DNA from: Mycobacterium rhizamassiliense
GTDB lineage: Bacteria; Actinomycetota; Actinomycetes; Mycobacteriales; Mycobacteriaceae
Length of the DNA: 64,000 nucleotides
NCBI RefSeq assembly: GCF_900157375.1
Contig: NZ_LT721901.1
Span: 426,164-490,163 of the forward strand
Direction of reading: 5' to 3'
Below are positions 18,771 through 26,956 of the stretch, one piece after another; the stretch's first letter is position 1, and each line of letters starts with the position of its first letter. The position numbers and the translations under genes were made by a program. The notes under the pieces were generated by a model, which had not been told where the DNA came from, made no database searches, and saw nothing but the letters and a program-made list of their open reading frames with translations.

Positions 18771-18847
18771 GTATCTATCTAGTATCTCAGTGTCAATCTC
18801 CGCAGGTAGCAGCGCTGGGCGTATGGTCATAGACACGGTTGAGATAC
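18771..18847. promoter_or_regulatory. Candidate GntR operator: inverted GTATCTCA/TGAGATAC half-sites
   Basis: Between the divergent cupin and GntR genes, GTATCTCAGTGTC (18782-18794) is mirrored by GACACGGTTGAGATAC (18832-18847). An extra GTATCT lies at 18771. The symmetry and position fit operator sites for the adjacent regulator. Seen directly in sequence; binding is inferred. Confidence 0.5.
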
Positions 18848-18871
18848 CACTTAGCTACAAGAGGGGGCGTC

Positions 18872-19555
18872 GTGGCAGCAAAGAGCTCGCGGCCGGCCAC
18901 GGCCAAGGACCGCGCACTGGACTACGTCAAGACGCAGGTGCTCACCGGCGCGTTCCCCGGCGGCGAGCTCATCAGCGAGGGCGACGTCGCCGCCGTGCTG
19001 GGGATGTCGCGCACCCCCGTGCGCGAGGCGTTCCTGCGGCTGGAGGCCGAGGGCCTGCTGCGGCTGTACCCACAGCGCGGCGCCCTGGTGGTTCCGGTCT
19101 CGCCCGACGAGGTGCGCGCCGTCATCGAGGCGCGGCTGATCCTCGAGCAGTTCGCAGCCGGCAAGGTGGTCGGCCGCGGCCCCGCCGCCTGCGCCGCGGT
19201 ATTCGAGCGGCTCTCGGGTGAACTGCGGCGGCAGCGCGATGCCGCGGCGGCGGACGACTGGCGGGAGTTCCTCGACGCCGACCGCGCCTTCCACGCGATC
19301 ACGCTCGACGAGTCGGGCAACGCGATCCTGTCGGGTTTCTACTCGACGCTGCGCGACCGCCAGATGCGGATGATCGGCGAATCGACGCTGCGCGAACCAC
19401 ATCGGGTGGCCACGATCATGGACGAGCACCTGGGCATCGCCGAGGCCCTGCGCGACGGCGATCTGCCGCGGGCGCTGCGGGCCGTGCAGGCACACCTGGC
19501 CAGCACGGTGCGCGCCATCGGGATGGCCGTGGAGCCGTCGCTCATCGGCGGCTGA
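18872..19555 (+). CDS. GntR-family transcriptional regulator, FCD type
   Basis: Transcription factor (227 aa) with an N-terminal winged helix (residues 10-75, including M-S-R-T-P-V-R-E-A-F and an A-E-G-L-L-x-L-x-P-Q-R-G-A wing) and a C-terminal FCD ligand-binding domain (about 85-215). FCD members usually sense carboxylic acids through a metal ion; the D-x-x-F-H and the later D-E-H segments supply likely ligands. Start placed at the GTG at 18872 after GAGGGGG; an upstream TTG at 18839 would put coding sequence over the inverted half-site. It probably controls the divergent cupin gene. Confidence 0.87.
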   Translation: MAAKSSRPATAKDRALDYVKTQVLTGAFPGGELISEGDVAAVLGMSRTPVREAFLRLEAEGLLRLYPQRGALVVPVSPDEVRAVIEARLILEQFAAGKVVGRGPAACAAVFERLSGELRRQRDAAAADDWREFLDADRAFHAITLDESGNAILSGFYSTLRDRQMRMIGESTLREPHRVATIMDEHLGIAEALRDGDLPRALRAVQAHLASTVRAIGMAVEPSLIGG

Positions 19556-19579
19556 AGAATTCTTGTCAGAGGGCCGCCC

Positions 19580-19585
19580 TATACT
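19580..19585 (+). promoter_or_regulatory. -10 element, leaderless promoter of the first 13E12 gene
   Basis: TATACT seven bases before the ATG at 19593. Confidence 0.6.
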
Positions 19586-19592
19586 CGAACAC

Positions 19593-21020
19593 ATGTTCGA
19601 TAGTTCTGAGTTGCTCAGTCGGATCGGCGATGCGGCGCGGGCGGAAGCCCAGGCCGCCGCGGCCCGCCTGATCGCGATCGGGGACCTGTTCCGGCTCCGA
19701 GTGGCCCAACACGGCGGCTGCGAGGAGTGGGCCACCGACACCTGTGACGAGGTGGCCGCCGAAATCGCCGCCCAGCTGTCCACCAGCTTGGCCATGGCCC
19801 ACAGCAACCTGCGCTATGCGCGTGCCATGCACGAGCGCCTGCCGCGGGTAGCCGCGGTTTTTGCCGCCGGCGACATCGACTTCCGGCTGTTCCGCACGAT
19901 CGTGTTCCGTACCGATCTGGTCGTCGACGCCGATGCGCTGTGCTCCGTCGACGCCCAACTCGCCATCAAGGCGCCCCGCTGGCCGTCGATGACGAGCTGG
20001 AAGCTCGCCACCGAGGTCGATCGGGTGGTCGCCAAAGTCGATCGCGACGCGGTGCGCCGGTCGCAACGGGACGCGACCGACCGATACCTGGAGTTCACCC
20101 CGATGGAGCAGGGCATGGCGCTGGTCAACGGCAGCGTGTTCGCGACGGACGGACAAGCCCTCGATCGCAGGATCGACGAAATCGCCCGCACGGTCTGCGC
20201 CGACGACCCCCGCACCCTGCGCCAGCGGCGCGCCGACGCGCTGGGGGTGTTGGCCGCCGGCCGGGATCGTCTGGCCTGCGGCTGCGAGAAAGCCAACTGC
20301 CCCATGGCATCTGGATCGAGACCCGGATCCTCCGTAGTGATCCATGTGGTGGCCGAGCGCGCCACCCTGGACGGGGCCGGTGCGGCGCCAGGATTTCTTT
20401 ACGGAGACGGGATCATCCCGGCCGACATGCTGCGCGAGCTCGCCAAAACTGCCAAGCTACAACCGATTACGCTGCCGTCGACGCCGGAGACCGGATACGT
20501 GCCGTCGCGGTCGCTGGCTGACTTCGTGCGTGCCCGCGACCTGACCTGCCGGGCGCCCGGATGCGACCGGCCGGCCACGCGGTGCGACATCGACCACACC
20601 GTTCCGCACGCCGACGGCGGGCCCACCCATCCATCGAATCTCAAATGCCTTTGTCGACAACATCATCTGCTCAAGACATTCTGGGGCTGGCGAGATGAAC
20701 AGCTCGCGGACGGAACCGTGATCTGGTCGGTCCCGGACGGCCGCACGTACGTCACCACACCCGGCAGCGCCGTGCTGTTCCCCGGGCTGTGCGCGGGCGT
20801 CGACGTCCCGCCGACCGTCGCGACGTCCGAAGCGCGCTGCGGCGACCGCCACGCGATGGTGCCGCGACGTGCCCGCTCTCGGGCACAGAACCGCGCCGCT
20901 CGCATCGCCGCCGAACGCAGGCAAAACGAGGCGGCACGCGAAGCTCGCCGAAGACGTTGGCAATATGCCTATGCCGAGCCGCGCCACACGGCCGACGACG
21001 ATGAGCCTCCACCGTTCTAG
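19593..21020 (+). CDS. 13E12-type DUF222/HNH protein (copy 1)
   Basis: Member of the mycobacterial REP13E12 family (475 aa): N-terminal helical DUF222 domain and a C-terminal HNH nuclease motif. The HNH region near residues 325-365 has C-R-A-P-G-C, then C-D-I-D-H-T-V-P-H, then C-R-Q-H-H, giving two zinc-binding CxxC/CxxH pairs and the catalytic histidine. The C-terminus is basic and low in complexity. The ATG at 19593 (M-F-D-S-S-E) matches the usual family start and follows a leaderless -10. In other mycobacteria such genes serve as phage integration sites; I see no att repeat here. A second member is at 57276. Confidence 0.87.
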   Translation: MFDSSELLSRIGDAARAEAQAAAARLIAIGDLFRLRVAQHGGCEEWATDTCDEVAAEIAAQLSTSLAMAHSNLRYARAMHERLPRVAAVFAAGDIDFRLFRTIVFRTDLVVDADALCSVDAQLAIKAPRWPSMTSWKLATEVDRVVAKVDRDAVRRSQRDATDRYLEFTPMEQGMALVNGSVFATDGQALDRRIDEIARTVCADDPRTLRQRRADALGVLAAGRDRLACGCEKANCPMASGSRPGSSVVIHVVAERATLDGAGAAPGFLYGDGIIPADMLRELAKTAKLQPITLPSTPETGYVPSRSLADFVRARDLTCRAPGCDRPATRCDIDHTVPHADGGPTHPSNLKCLCRQHHLLKTFWGWRDEQLADGTVIWSVPDGRTYVTTPGSAVLFPGLCAGVDVPPTVATSEARCGDRHAMVPRRARSRAQNRAARIAAERRQNEAAREARRRRWQYAYAEPRHTADDDEPPPF

Positions 21021-21113
21021 CTGCTAATGCGCGATTATTGGGATCGGTAGCGATCCGGAAGGTGTGCACTTGCCGCAACCCAGCAGCAAACCTTCCGGAA
21101 AGGCCGCGAAGCG

Positions 21114-21491
21114 ATGGCACACCGCAACACCGTCAAGAAGTTGATCGCCGCGACGTTCCTATCGGCCGGCGTCGCGCTGTCCGGTGCCGGCCTGACCACG
21201 GGCACCGCGTTCGCCCAGCCGGGACCGCTGCCGCTGGACGCATGGCCCGGCTGCCCGAACGACCATCCGTCCGGGCCGTGCCACTGGTGCCCGGGACAGC
21301 CCTTGCCGCCGACCGGCAATCACGTGACCAACCCCGTGCGGTGGGACAACAACATCTGCCACACGTACTACTACGTCTACTTCGGACAGGGCAACGTCGC
21401 CCAAAACATCTGGGACGGCGACAATCCCCCGCCTCCGCCCAACAAGGACAACTGCCAGCAAATCCTCGGAATCTTCTGTCCGAAAGCGTGA
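21114..21491 (+). CDS. Small secreted Pro/Cys-containing protein
   Basis: Exported protein (125 aa) of unknown function. A signal peptide covers residues 1-34 and ends F-A-Q. The mature part has six cysteines, W-P-G-C-P, C-H-W-C, I-C-H-T, D-N-C-Q and F-C-P-K, suggesting disulfides, and a run of five prolines (N-P-P-P-P-P-N). Start ATG at 21114 with GGAAAGG ten bases upstream. Not recognised beyond small mycobacterial secreted proteins. Confidence 0.72.
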   Translation: MAHRNTVKKLIAATFLSAGVALSGAGLTTGTAFAQPGPLPLDAWPGCPNDHPSGPCHWCPGQPLPPTGNHVTNPVRWDNNICHTYYYVYFGQGNVAQNIWDGDNPPPPPNKDNCQQILGIFCPKA

Positions 21492-21746
21492 CGGCGTCGA
21501 ATGGGCCTGCCGCCCAAGTCGCGCCGCGTCGTCCTCGCGCCCCCGGTCGCCGTTCCCCATGGCGTGAAAACCACCGCACCGTACTGACATTTGTCTAATT
21601 TCACCCGCAGGTGTCGGGCCGCAGCCGGGCGCGTCAGCTACCCGACCCAATCGGTCCTCGCCCGTGGGTCGTCCGTTTGAAATTGCCTCTTCCGCAAAGG
21701 GAAGCGAGCGTGTCAAAGTAAGTAGATACCGACCTTGGGGGGATAC

Positions 21747-22265
21747 ATGGACGGGTGTACCACCGCGGGCTTCCGCGGCACGATCACGAAACTTGTTGTG
21801 GCCGCGGCACTTATCGCGGCGGCTCCGGTCGGCATGGCGGCTCCCGCGAAGGCGGATGACTCGCCGACTGGCCCCTCGGACCCCAAATGCATAACCATGC
21901 CCACGGATCCGGTTTGTCAGGGTGGCCCCTATGCGCCGCCGGCTGGGGCAGCCCCGAACGGCCTTCCCACCGGCCCGCTGGATCCGCAATGCGCCGCCAT
22001 GCCGGCCGACGCCGCTTGCCTGGGAAGCCCGTTCATCCCGCCACCGCCGCCCGCGGCCGCGCCCGTGGCACCGCCACCGATCGCTCCACCACCGATGGAC
22101 CCCATCGCCCCACCACCGATGGCTCCCATCGCCCCGCCGCCGATGGCCCCGATCGAGCCGCCGCACATTGACACGCCGACGATGGGCGGCATGGGCGGCA
22201 TGGGTGCGATGGACCACATGGGCGCGATGGACCACATGGGCGGCATGGGGATGGGCCACATCTAG
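21747..22265 (+). CDS. Secreted Pro-rich protein with Met/His tail
   Basis: Exported protein (172 aa), function unknown. A signal peptide (residues 1-37, ending A-P-A-K-A) is followed by a region with two D-P-x-C motifs. A proline-rich section follows with about four copies of an I-A-P-P-P-M-x-P unit. The last 27 residues are almost only Met, Gly, His, Asp and Ala, including two copies of M-G-A-M-D-H. Such Met/His clusters often bind copper; that is inference. The ATG at 21747 has a GGGGGGA ribosome site. A TAGATA element at 21723-21728 may be its promoter. Confidence 0.74.
   Translation: MDGCTTAGFRGTITKLVVAAALIAAAPVGMAAPAKADDSPTGPSDPKCITMPTDPVCQGGPYAPPAGAAPNGLPTGPLDPQCAAMPADAACLGSPFIPPPPPAAAPVAPPPIAPPPMDPIAPPPMAPIAPPPMAPIEPPHIDTPTMGGMGGMGAMDHMGAMDHMGGMGMGHI
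22076..22262 (+). repeat. In-gene tandem repeats: 24-base Pro unit and 18-base Met/His unit
   Basis: About 22076-22162 holds successive copies of a 24-base unit encoding I-A-P-P-P-M-x-P. About 22182-22262 holds a Met-Gly run with an 18-base unit, encoding M-G-A-M-D-H, repeated at 22200-22235. Both are in frame and could vary in copy number. Confidence 0.7.
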
Positions 22266-22277
22266 CTGGCCACGACG

Positions 22278-23096
22278 TCAGCCTGACGTCGGTGTTGGCG
22301 GCACCGTCCAATGGCCCAGCGCGGCCAGCCCAAGCACCTCGGAGATTCCCGCGTCCTCGAAAGCGCGTCGTATGTCATCGACGCCTTCGGTGACGTGCGC
22401 CCAGCCGTCGATGTGCGCCGGAATGACGAGTTTGGCCCGCAGTACCTCAGCGGCAGCCGCCGCCCACGCACTGTTCAATGTCAGGAGTCGCTCGTGTTGC
22501 CGGCCCGGCACCCGCGCGGCGCCGGCGAACAGCACCGCCACGTCGATCGGGCCCGAGCGGGCGGCGATGTCCGCCACCGCCTCCAACGATGCGTTGTCGC
22601 CGCTGAGATAGATGGTGGGCAGGCCATCCCCGGTGAGCACGAAACCCGTTGTCTCACAAGTCACATTGCCGCCAGCATCACGATCGCCGTCCGCAGGACC
22701 GTGCACCGCGGGGACCGCTTGTACGGTAACCGCCCGCCTGCCGTCTGATGCATGCAGCTGGACCGACTCCCAGGGAGCCAGCCCCTGTGCCGACGTCCCG
22801 AGCCGCCCGGCCGCGCCCGGGTTCGTCAGGATCCGCGGCGCATCGAGTGCGAAGCGGCGCCCCTCGGTGTCCAGATTGTCCACGTGGTCGTCGTGACTGA
22901 TTAGCACCGCATCAACCGCACCAAGGGCCGAAGCTGCGATCGCCGGACCTGACGTCTTGGTCAAGTGGCCATTAACGCCAGGACCATCGAACGTCGGGTC
23001 AATTACAAAGCGCCACCCTGCCAAATCGACGACCGTCGTCGGTCCGCCCAAAACGCTGATACCGACCGGCTGCCTGTTCGCATCCACGTTGCCCAC
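22278..23096 (-). CDS. MBL-fold metal-dependent hydrolase (UlaG-like)
   Basis: Cytoplasmic beta-lactamase-superfamily hydrolase (272 aa) of the UlaG/YjfK-like type; substrate unknown. The metal motif reads S-H-D-D-H-V-D-N-L-D near residue 67, the usual variant of HxHxDH in this branch. V-H-G-P near residue 131, the L-S-G-D-N segment near 166 and I-P-A-H near 226 provide the remaining ligands. GTG start at 23096. It sits alone 37 bases downstream of the add gene on the same strand and could be the last gene of the add operon. Confidence 0.8.
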   Translation of the reverse strand: MGNVDANRQPVGISVLGGPTTVVDLAGWRFVIDPTFDGPGVNGHLTKTSGPAIAASALGAVDAVLISHDDHVDNLDTEGRRFALDAPRILTNPGAAGRLGTSAQGLAPWESVQLHASDGRRAVTVQAVPAVHGPADGDRDAGGNVTCETTGFVLTGDGLPTIYLSGDNASLEAVADIAARSGPIDVAVLFAGAARVPGRQHERLLTLNSAWAAAAAEVLRAKLVIPAHIDGWAHVTEGVDDIRRAFEDAGISEVLGLAALGHWTVPPTPTSG

Positions 23097-23133
23097 GGGG
23101 GGTGAAACACCGTGCCCGCGCAGAATGTTCCGG

Positions 23134-24222
23134 CTAGCCGATCAACACCGCATACCGCGGCTTGATCACCTCGTCGATGATCGCCAGCCGCTCGTCGAAC
23201 GGGATGAACGCCGACTTCATCGCGTTGATGGTGAACCGCTCGAGGTCGCTCCACCCGTAGCCGAATGCCTCGACCAGCCGGTGCATTTCGAGGCTCATCG
23301 TGGTGTCGCTCATCAGCCGGTTGTCGGTGTTGACGGTCACCCGGAACCGCGCCCTGGCCAGCAGGTCGAAGGGGTGGTCGGCGATGCTTTTGACCGCGCC
23401 GGTCTGCACGTTGGAGCTGGGGCACAGCTCCAGCGGAATTCGCTTGTCGCGCAGGATCGATGCCTGCTGGCCCAGCCGAACGGCCCCGTCCTCGTCCACG
23501 TCGATGTCGTCGACGATGCGCACCCCGTGGCCCAGCCGGTCGGCGCCGCAGAACGCGATCGCCTCGTGGATGGACGGCAGCCCGAATGCCTCACCGGCGT
23601 GAATTGTGAAGCGCGCGTTGTGGTCTCGCATGTATTCGAAGGCGTCCAGGTGGCGCGTCGGCGGGTTGCCCGCCTCGGCCCCGGCGATGTCGAAACCGAC
23701 AACTCCCTTGTCCCGGAACCGAATCGCCAACTCGGCGATCTCCCGCGACACCGCTGCGTGCCGCATCGCGGTGACCAGCAGGCGCACCTTGATGGGGCGT
23801 CCCGCCTCGGCGGCCGCCCGCTCGCCGGCGGCGAAACCCTGCAGTACGGCGTCGACGATCTCGTCGAACGACAGCCCGCGATCGATGTGCAGCTCGGGGG
23901 CGAACCGCACCTCGGCGTAGACCACCGAATCGGCGGCCAGGTCCTCGACGCACTCGTAGCCGACGCGGTAGAGCGCCTCGGGCGTCTGCATCACCGCCAC
24001 GGTGTGCGAGAACGGCTCCAGGTACCGCTCCAGCGAGCCGCTGTGCGACCGGGTGCGGAACCAGGTCGCCAGCTCTTCGGCGTCGGAGGCGGGCAGCCCG
24101 TCGTAGCCGACCTGGCCGGCGATCTCCAACACGGTCGACGGGCGCAGGCCGCCATCGAGGTGATCATGCAGCAGGGCCTTCGGCGCTTTCCGGATCTGCG
24201 CCAGACTCAAGTGGGTGCTCAC
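23134..24222 (-). CDS. add: Adenosine deaminase
   Basis: Zinc-dependent enzyme (362 aa) converting adenosine to inosine in purine salvage; orthologue of Rv3313c. Metal and catalytic motifs are H-D-H-L-D-G near residue 19, T-I-H-A-G-E-A near 210, H-G-V near 240 and V-N-T-D-N near 305. The last reads T-D-N-R, the actinobacterial form. GTG start at 24222 overlaps the deoA stop by four bases (GTGA), so add, deoA and cdd are coupled. The open frame upstream of 24222 is shadow within deoA. Confidence 0.94.
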   Translation of the reverse strand: MSTHLSLAQIRKAPKALLHDHLDGGLRPSTVLEIAGQVGYDGLPASDAEELATWFRTRSHSGSLERYLEPFSHTVAVMQTPEALYRVGYECVEDLAADSVVYAEVRFAPELHIDRGLSFDEIVDAVLQGFAAGERAAAEAGRPIKVRLLVTAMRHAAVSREIAELAIRFRDKGVVGFDIAGAEAGNPPTRHLDAFEYMRDHNARFTIHAGEAFGLPSIHEAIAFCGADRLGHGVRIVDDIDVDEDGAVRLGQQASILRDKRIPLELCPSSNVQTGAVKSIADHPFDLLARARFRVTVNTDNRLMSDTTMSLEMHRLVEAFGYGWSDLERFTINAMKSAFIPFDERLAIIDEVIKPRYAVLIG

Positions 24223-25520
24223 GTCGCGATCCGATCGATGATCAGGGGTCGCCGCACCGGGGCAGCGTCGCCGACGCTGAAGGCGCCGTCGAGCTCGGCC
24301 AGCGCGGCGCCAAACCGGTCCGGGGTGTCGGTGTAGAGGGTGAACAACGGCTCGCCGGGTGCGACGGGTTCGCCGGGACGGCGGTGGATCCGGACGCCGG
24401 CGCCGGATTGCACGCTGTCCCCCGGCCGGGACCTGCCCGCACCGAGCCGCCAAGCCGTGAGCCCCACTGCCATCGCGTCGATATTGCCCATTGTGCCGCC
24501 ACGGCCGGCGGTCACGGTCTCGGAGTGCGCACCGATTGGCAACGGAACCGACAAGTCGCCGCCCTGGGCCGCGACCAGCTGCCGAAACCGGTCCATCGCG
24601 GTCCCGTCGCGCAGCGTCTGCGCCGGGTCGCGGTCGTCGATCCCCGCCAGCTCGAGCATCTCGCCGGCCAGCCGCAGCGTCAGCTCCACGACGTCGGGCG
24701 GGCCACCGCCGGCCAGCACCTCCATGGCCTCGGCGACCTCGAGTGCGTTGCCGACGGTCGCGCCCAGCGGGCCCTCCATGTCGGTGAGCAGCGCGCGGGT
24801 GGGCACCCCGTGCGCCGCGCCCAGGTCAACCATCGTCTGCGCCAGCGCCCGGCACTGGTCCTCGGACGGCAAGAACGCGCCCGAGCCCACCTTCACGTCG
24901 AGCACCAGCGCCCCGACGCCCTCGGCCAGCTTCTTGCTCATCACCGAGCTGGCGAGCAGGGGCAGCGACTCCACCGTGCCGGTGACATCGCGTAGCGCGT
25001 ACAGCTTCTTGTCGGCCGGGGCCAGCCGGCCCGCGGCGAATATCGCCGCCCCGATCTCACCGAGTTGGCGGCGCAGCCGCTCGTCGGACATCTCCGCGGT
25101 GAAGCCCGAGATCGCCGCCAGCTTGTCCAGCGTGCCGCCGGTATGACCCAGCCCGCGCCCGGACGTCTTGGGCACCGCGGCGCCGCAGGCGGCGACGATC
25201 GGGATCAGCGCCAGGGTCGTCTTGTCCCCGACCCCGCCGGTGGAGTGCTTGTCCACCGTCGCCAACCGCCGCCCGTCGTGGCACAGATCACGAAAGTCCA
25301 TCCGCTCACCGGAGGCCACCATCGCCGATGTCCACCGGGCGATCTCGCCGGCATCCATGCCGCGCCAAAAGATCGCCATCAACAACGCCGACATCTGCTC
25401 GTCGGCGACGTCGCCGTCGGTGTAGGCGCTTATGACCCAGTCGATCGCCGCATCGGACAGCCGGCCGCCGTCGCGTTTGGTCCTGATCACTGTCGGCGCA
25501 TCGAAGGCGAAGTCGCTCAA
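24219..25520 (-). CDS. deoA: Thymidine phosphorylase
   Basis: Converts thymidine and phosphate to thymine and deoxyribose-1-phosphate (433 aa); orthologue of Rv3314c. The phosphate-binding family signature [11 protein letters not shown] near residue 83 is intact, as is the helical N-terminal glycosyltransferase-like domain and a K-V-G-S-G-A-F segment near residue 202. Start at 25520 overlaps the cdd stop by four bases. Its sugar-phosphate product would feed the deo pathway. Confidence 0.94.
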   Translation of the reverse strand: MSDFAFDAPTVIRTKRDGGRLSDAAIDWVISAYTDGDVADEQMSALLMAIFWRGMDAGEIARWTSAMVASGERMDFRDLCHDGRRLATVDKHSTGGVGDKTTLALIPIVAACGAAVPKTSGRGLGHTGGTLDKLAAISGFTAEMSDERLRRQLGEIGAAIFAAGRLAPADKKLYALRDVTGTVESLPLLASSVMSKKLAEGVGALVLDVKVGSGAFLPSEDQCRALAQTMVDLGAAHGVPTRALLTDMEGPLGATVGNALEVAEAMEVLAGGGPPDVVELTLRLAGEMLELAGIDDRDPAQTLRDGTAMDRFRQLVAAQGGDLSVPLPIGAHSETVTAGRGGTMGNIDAMAVGLTAWRLGAGRSRPGDSVQSGAGVRIHRRPGEPVAPGEPLFTLYTDTPDRFGAALAELDGAFSVGDAAPVRRPLIIDRIAT

Positions 25521-25918
25521 GGGCGTTCTCCGGCAAGGTCATCGGCGCTGAACGCGTCGGGCAGTAGCTCGCCGAGGGGGCGCGGGCCCGCCGGGTGGTC
25601 GATCAACAGCTCTGGGCCGCCGTGCTCGAGCAGCACCTGCCGGCAGCGACCGCACGGCATCAGCGTCGCCCCCCGCCCGTCGACGCACGCCAGGGCCACC
25701 AACCGGCCGCCACCGGTCGAGTGCAGGGCACTCACCAGGCCGCATTCGGCGCAGAGAGCAAGGCCATATGAGACATTCTCCACATTGCAGCCGGTCACCA
25801 CCCGGCCGTCGTCGACCAGCGCCGCAGCACCGACCGGGAAGTGCGAGTACGGCGCATATGCTCCCGCGGACGCTTGTATCGCCTTGTCCCGCAGCGTGTT
25901 CCAATCAATGTCAGGCAT
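25517..25918 (-). CDS. cdd: Cytidine deaminase
   Basis: Zinc enzyme (133 aa) converting cytidine and deoxycytidine to uridine forms; orthologue of Rv3315c and of the short tetrameric type. The catalytic C-A-E-C near residue 56 and P-C-G-R-C near residue 89 give three cysteine zinc ligands and the proton-shuttling glutamate. I chose the ATG at 25918 (M-P-D-I-D-W-N) over a longer frame because it matches the family's start. First gene of cdd-deoA-add, divergent from sdhC. Confidence 0.94.
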   Translation of the reverse strand: MPDIDWNTLRDKAIQASAGAYAPYSHFPVGAAALVDDGRVVTGCNVENVSYGLALCAECGLVSALHSTGGGRLVALACVDGRGATLMPCGRCRQVLLEHGGPELLIDHPAGPRPLGELLPDAFSADDLAGERP

Positions 25919-26049
25919 ACCGCAACCCCGATCGCCGATGGGCCGGCTTAGCAAAGCCACCCATCACTCTGGCACGACGACGGCGACGCGCGCCCGCTTT
26001 GCTTGGTAGGAACTCGATTGTCGCCGGGCTAAGCTCGATTGCCCGGCTT

Positions 26050-26055
26050 TAGATT
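26050..26055 (+). promoter_or_regulatory. -10 element of the sdh operon
   Basis: TAGATT between cdd and sdhC; the transcript would begin near 26062, a few bases before the sdhC starts. Confidence 0.4.
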
Positions 26056-26078
26056 CCACGAAGGCGGTGAGGACTGCT

Positions 26079-26486
26079 TTGAGCACAGAGGCGACGACCG
26101 CTAGCAAAAGGCGACCGCCCCGGACCCTGTATCGGGGCGATCCCGGGATGTGGTCGTGGGTGCTGCATCGCATCAGCGGCGCGACGATCTTCTTCTTCTT
26201 GTTCGTCCACGTCCTGGACGCCGCGATGCTGCGGGTGAGCCCGCAGGTCTACAACTCGGTGATCCACGACTACCAGATGCCCATCGTCGGCCTGATGGAG
26301 TACGGCCTGGTCGCCGCGGTGCTGTTCCACGGCATGAACGGGGTCCGGGTCATCCTGATCGACTTCTGGTCGGAAGGCCCCCGCTACCAGCGGTTGATGT
26401 TCTGGATCGTCGGCGTCGTGTTCCTGTTGCTGATGGTCCCGGCCGGCGTGGTGATCGGCGTCCACATGTGGGAGCACTTCCGATGA
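26079..26486 (+). CDS. sdhC: Succinate dehydrogenase cytochrome b subunit
   Basis: Membrane subunit (135 aa) of complex II carrying heme and the quinone site. Three membrane helices are visible at about residues 33-52, 70-90 and 105-130. H-R-I-S-G, F-V-H-V-L-D and L-F-H-G-M-N-G supply the family's histidines, of which the last two are candidate heme ligands. The start is uncertain: I prefer TTG at 26079 (M-S-T-E-A), preceded by GTGAGG at good spacing; a GTG at 26067 is in frame. First gene of sdhCDAB, equivalent to Rv3316-Rv3319. Confidence 0.9.
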   Translation: MSTEATTASKRRPPRTLYRGDPGMWSWVLHRISGATIFFFLFVHVLDAAMLRVSPQVYNSVIHDYQMPIVGLMEYGLVAAVLFHGMNGVRVILIDFWSEGPRYQRLMFWIVGVVFLLLMVPAGVVIGVHMWEHFR

Positions 26487-26953
26487 GCAGTCCCGACCTT
26501 CAGCTCAACCGGGGCGACCTCGCCCCGGTCAAACAACACAGTCACGACCGTCCGGCCAGTTTGGACAACCCCCGCTCGCCGCGCCGTCGCGCCGGCATCC
26601 CGAACTTCGAGAAATTCGCGTGGCTGTTCATGCGGTTTTCCGGTGTCGCGCTGCTGGTTCTGGCGATCGGGCACCTGTTCATCATGCTGATGTGGGACAA
26701 CGGCGTTTACCGCATCGACTTCAACTACGTCGCGCAACGCTGGGCCTCACCGTTCTGGCAATTCTGGGATTTGGCGCTGCTGTGGCTGGCGCAATTCCAC
26801 GGCGGTAACGGCCTGCGCAACATCATCGACGACTACAGCCGCAAGGACAGCACCCGGTTCTGGCTCAACAGCCTGCTGCTGTTGTCGATGGGATTCACGT
26901 TGGTGCTGGGCACCTACGTGCTGATGACCTTCGACCCGAACATCGGAGGCTGA
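26483..26953 (+). CDS. sdhD: Succinate dehydrogenase membrane anchor subunit
   Basis: Second membrane subunit of complex II (156 aa) with three helices at about residues 49-70, 89-110 and 130-150. A-I-G-H-L-F and A-Q-F-H-G-G-N-G-L-R carry candidate heme and quinone-site residues. ATG at 26483 overlaps the sdhC stop by four bases (ATGA). The N-terminal 40 residues are polar and face the cytoplasm. Confidence 0.92.
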   Translation: MSSPDLQLNRGDLAPVKQHSHDRPASLDNPRSPRRRAGIPNFEKFAWLFMRFSGVALLVLAIGHLFIMLMWDNGVYRIDFNYVAQRWASPFWQFWDLALLWLAQFHGGNGLRNIIDDYSRKDSTRFWLNSLLLLSMGFTLVLGTYVLMTFDPNIGG

Positions 26954-26956
26954 CGC

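Noticed and set aside
19593..21020. Prophage or integrated element at the 13E12 genes
   Set aside because: No integrase, no flanking direct repeat and no change in gene character around either copy.
22076..22262. CRISPR-like repeat array
   Set aside because: Units are in-frame coding repeats without unique spacers.
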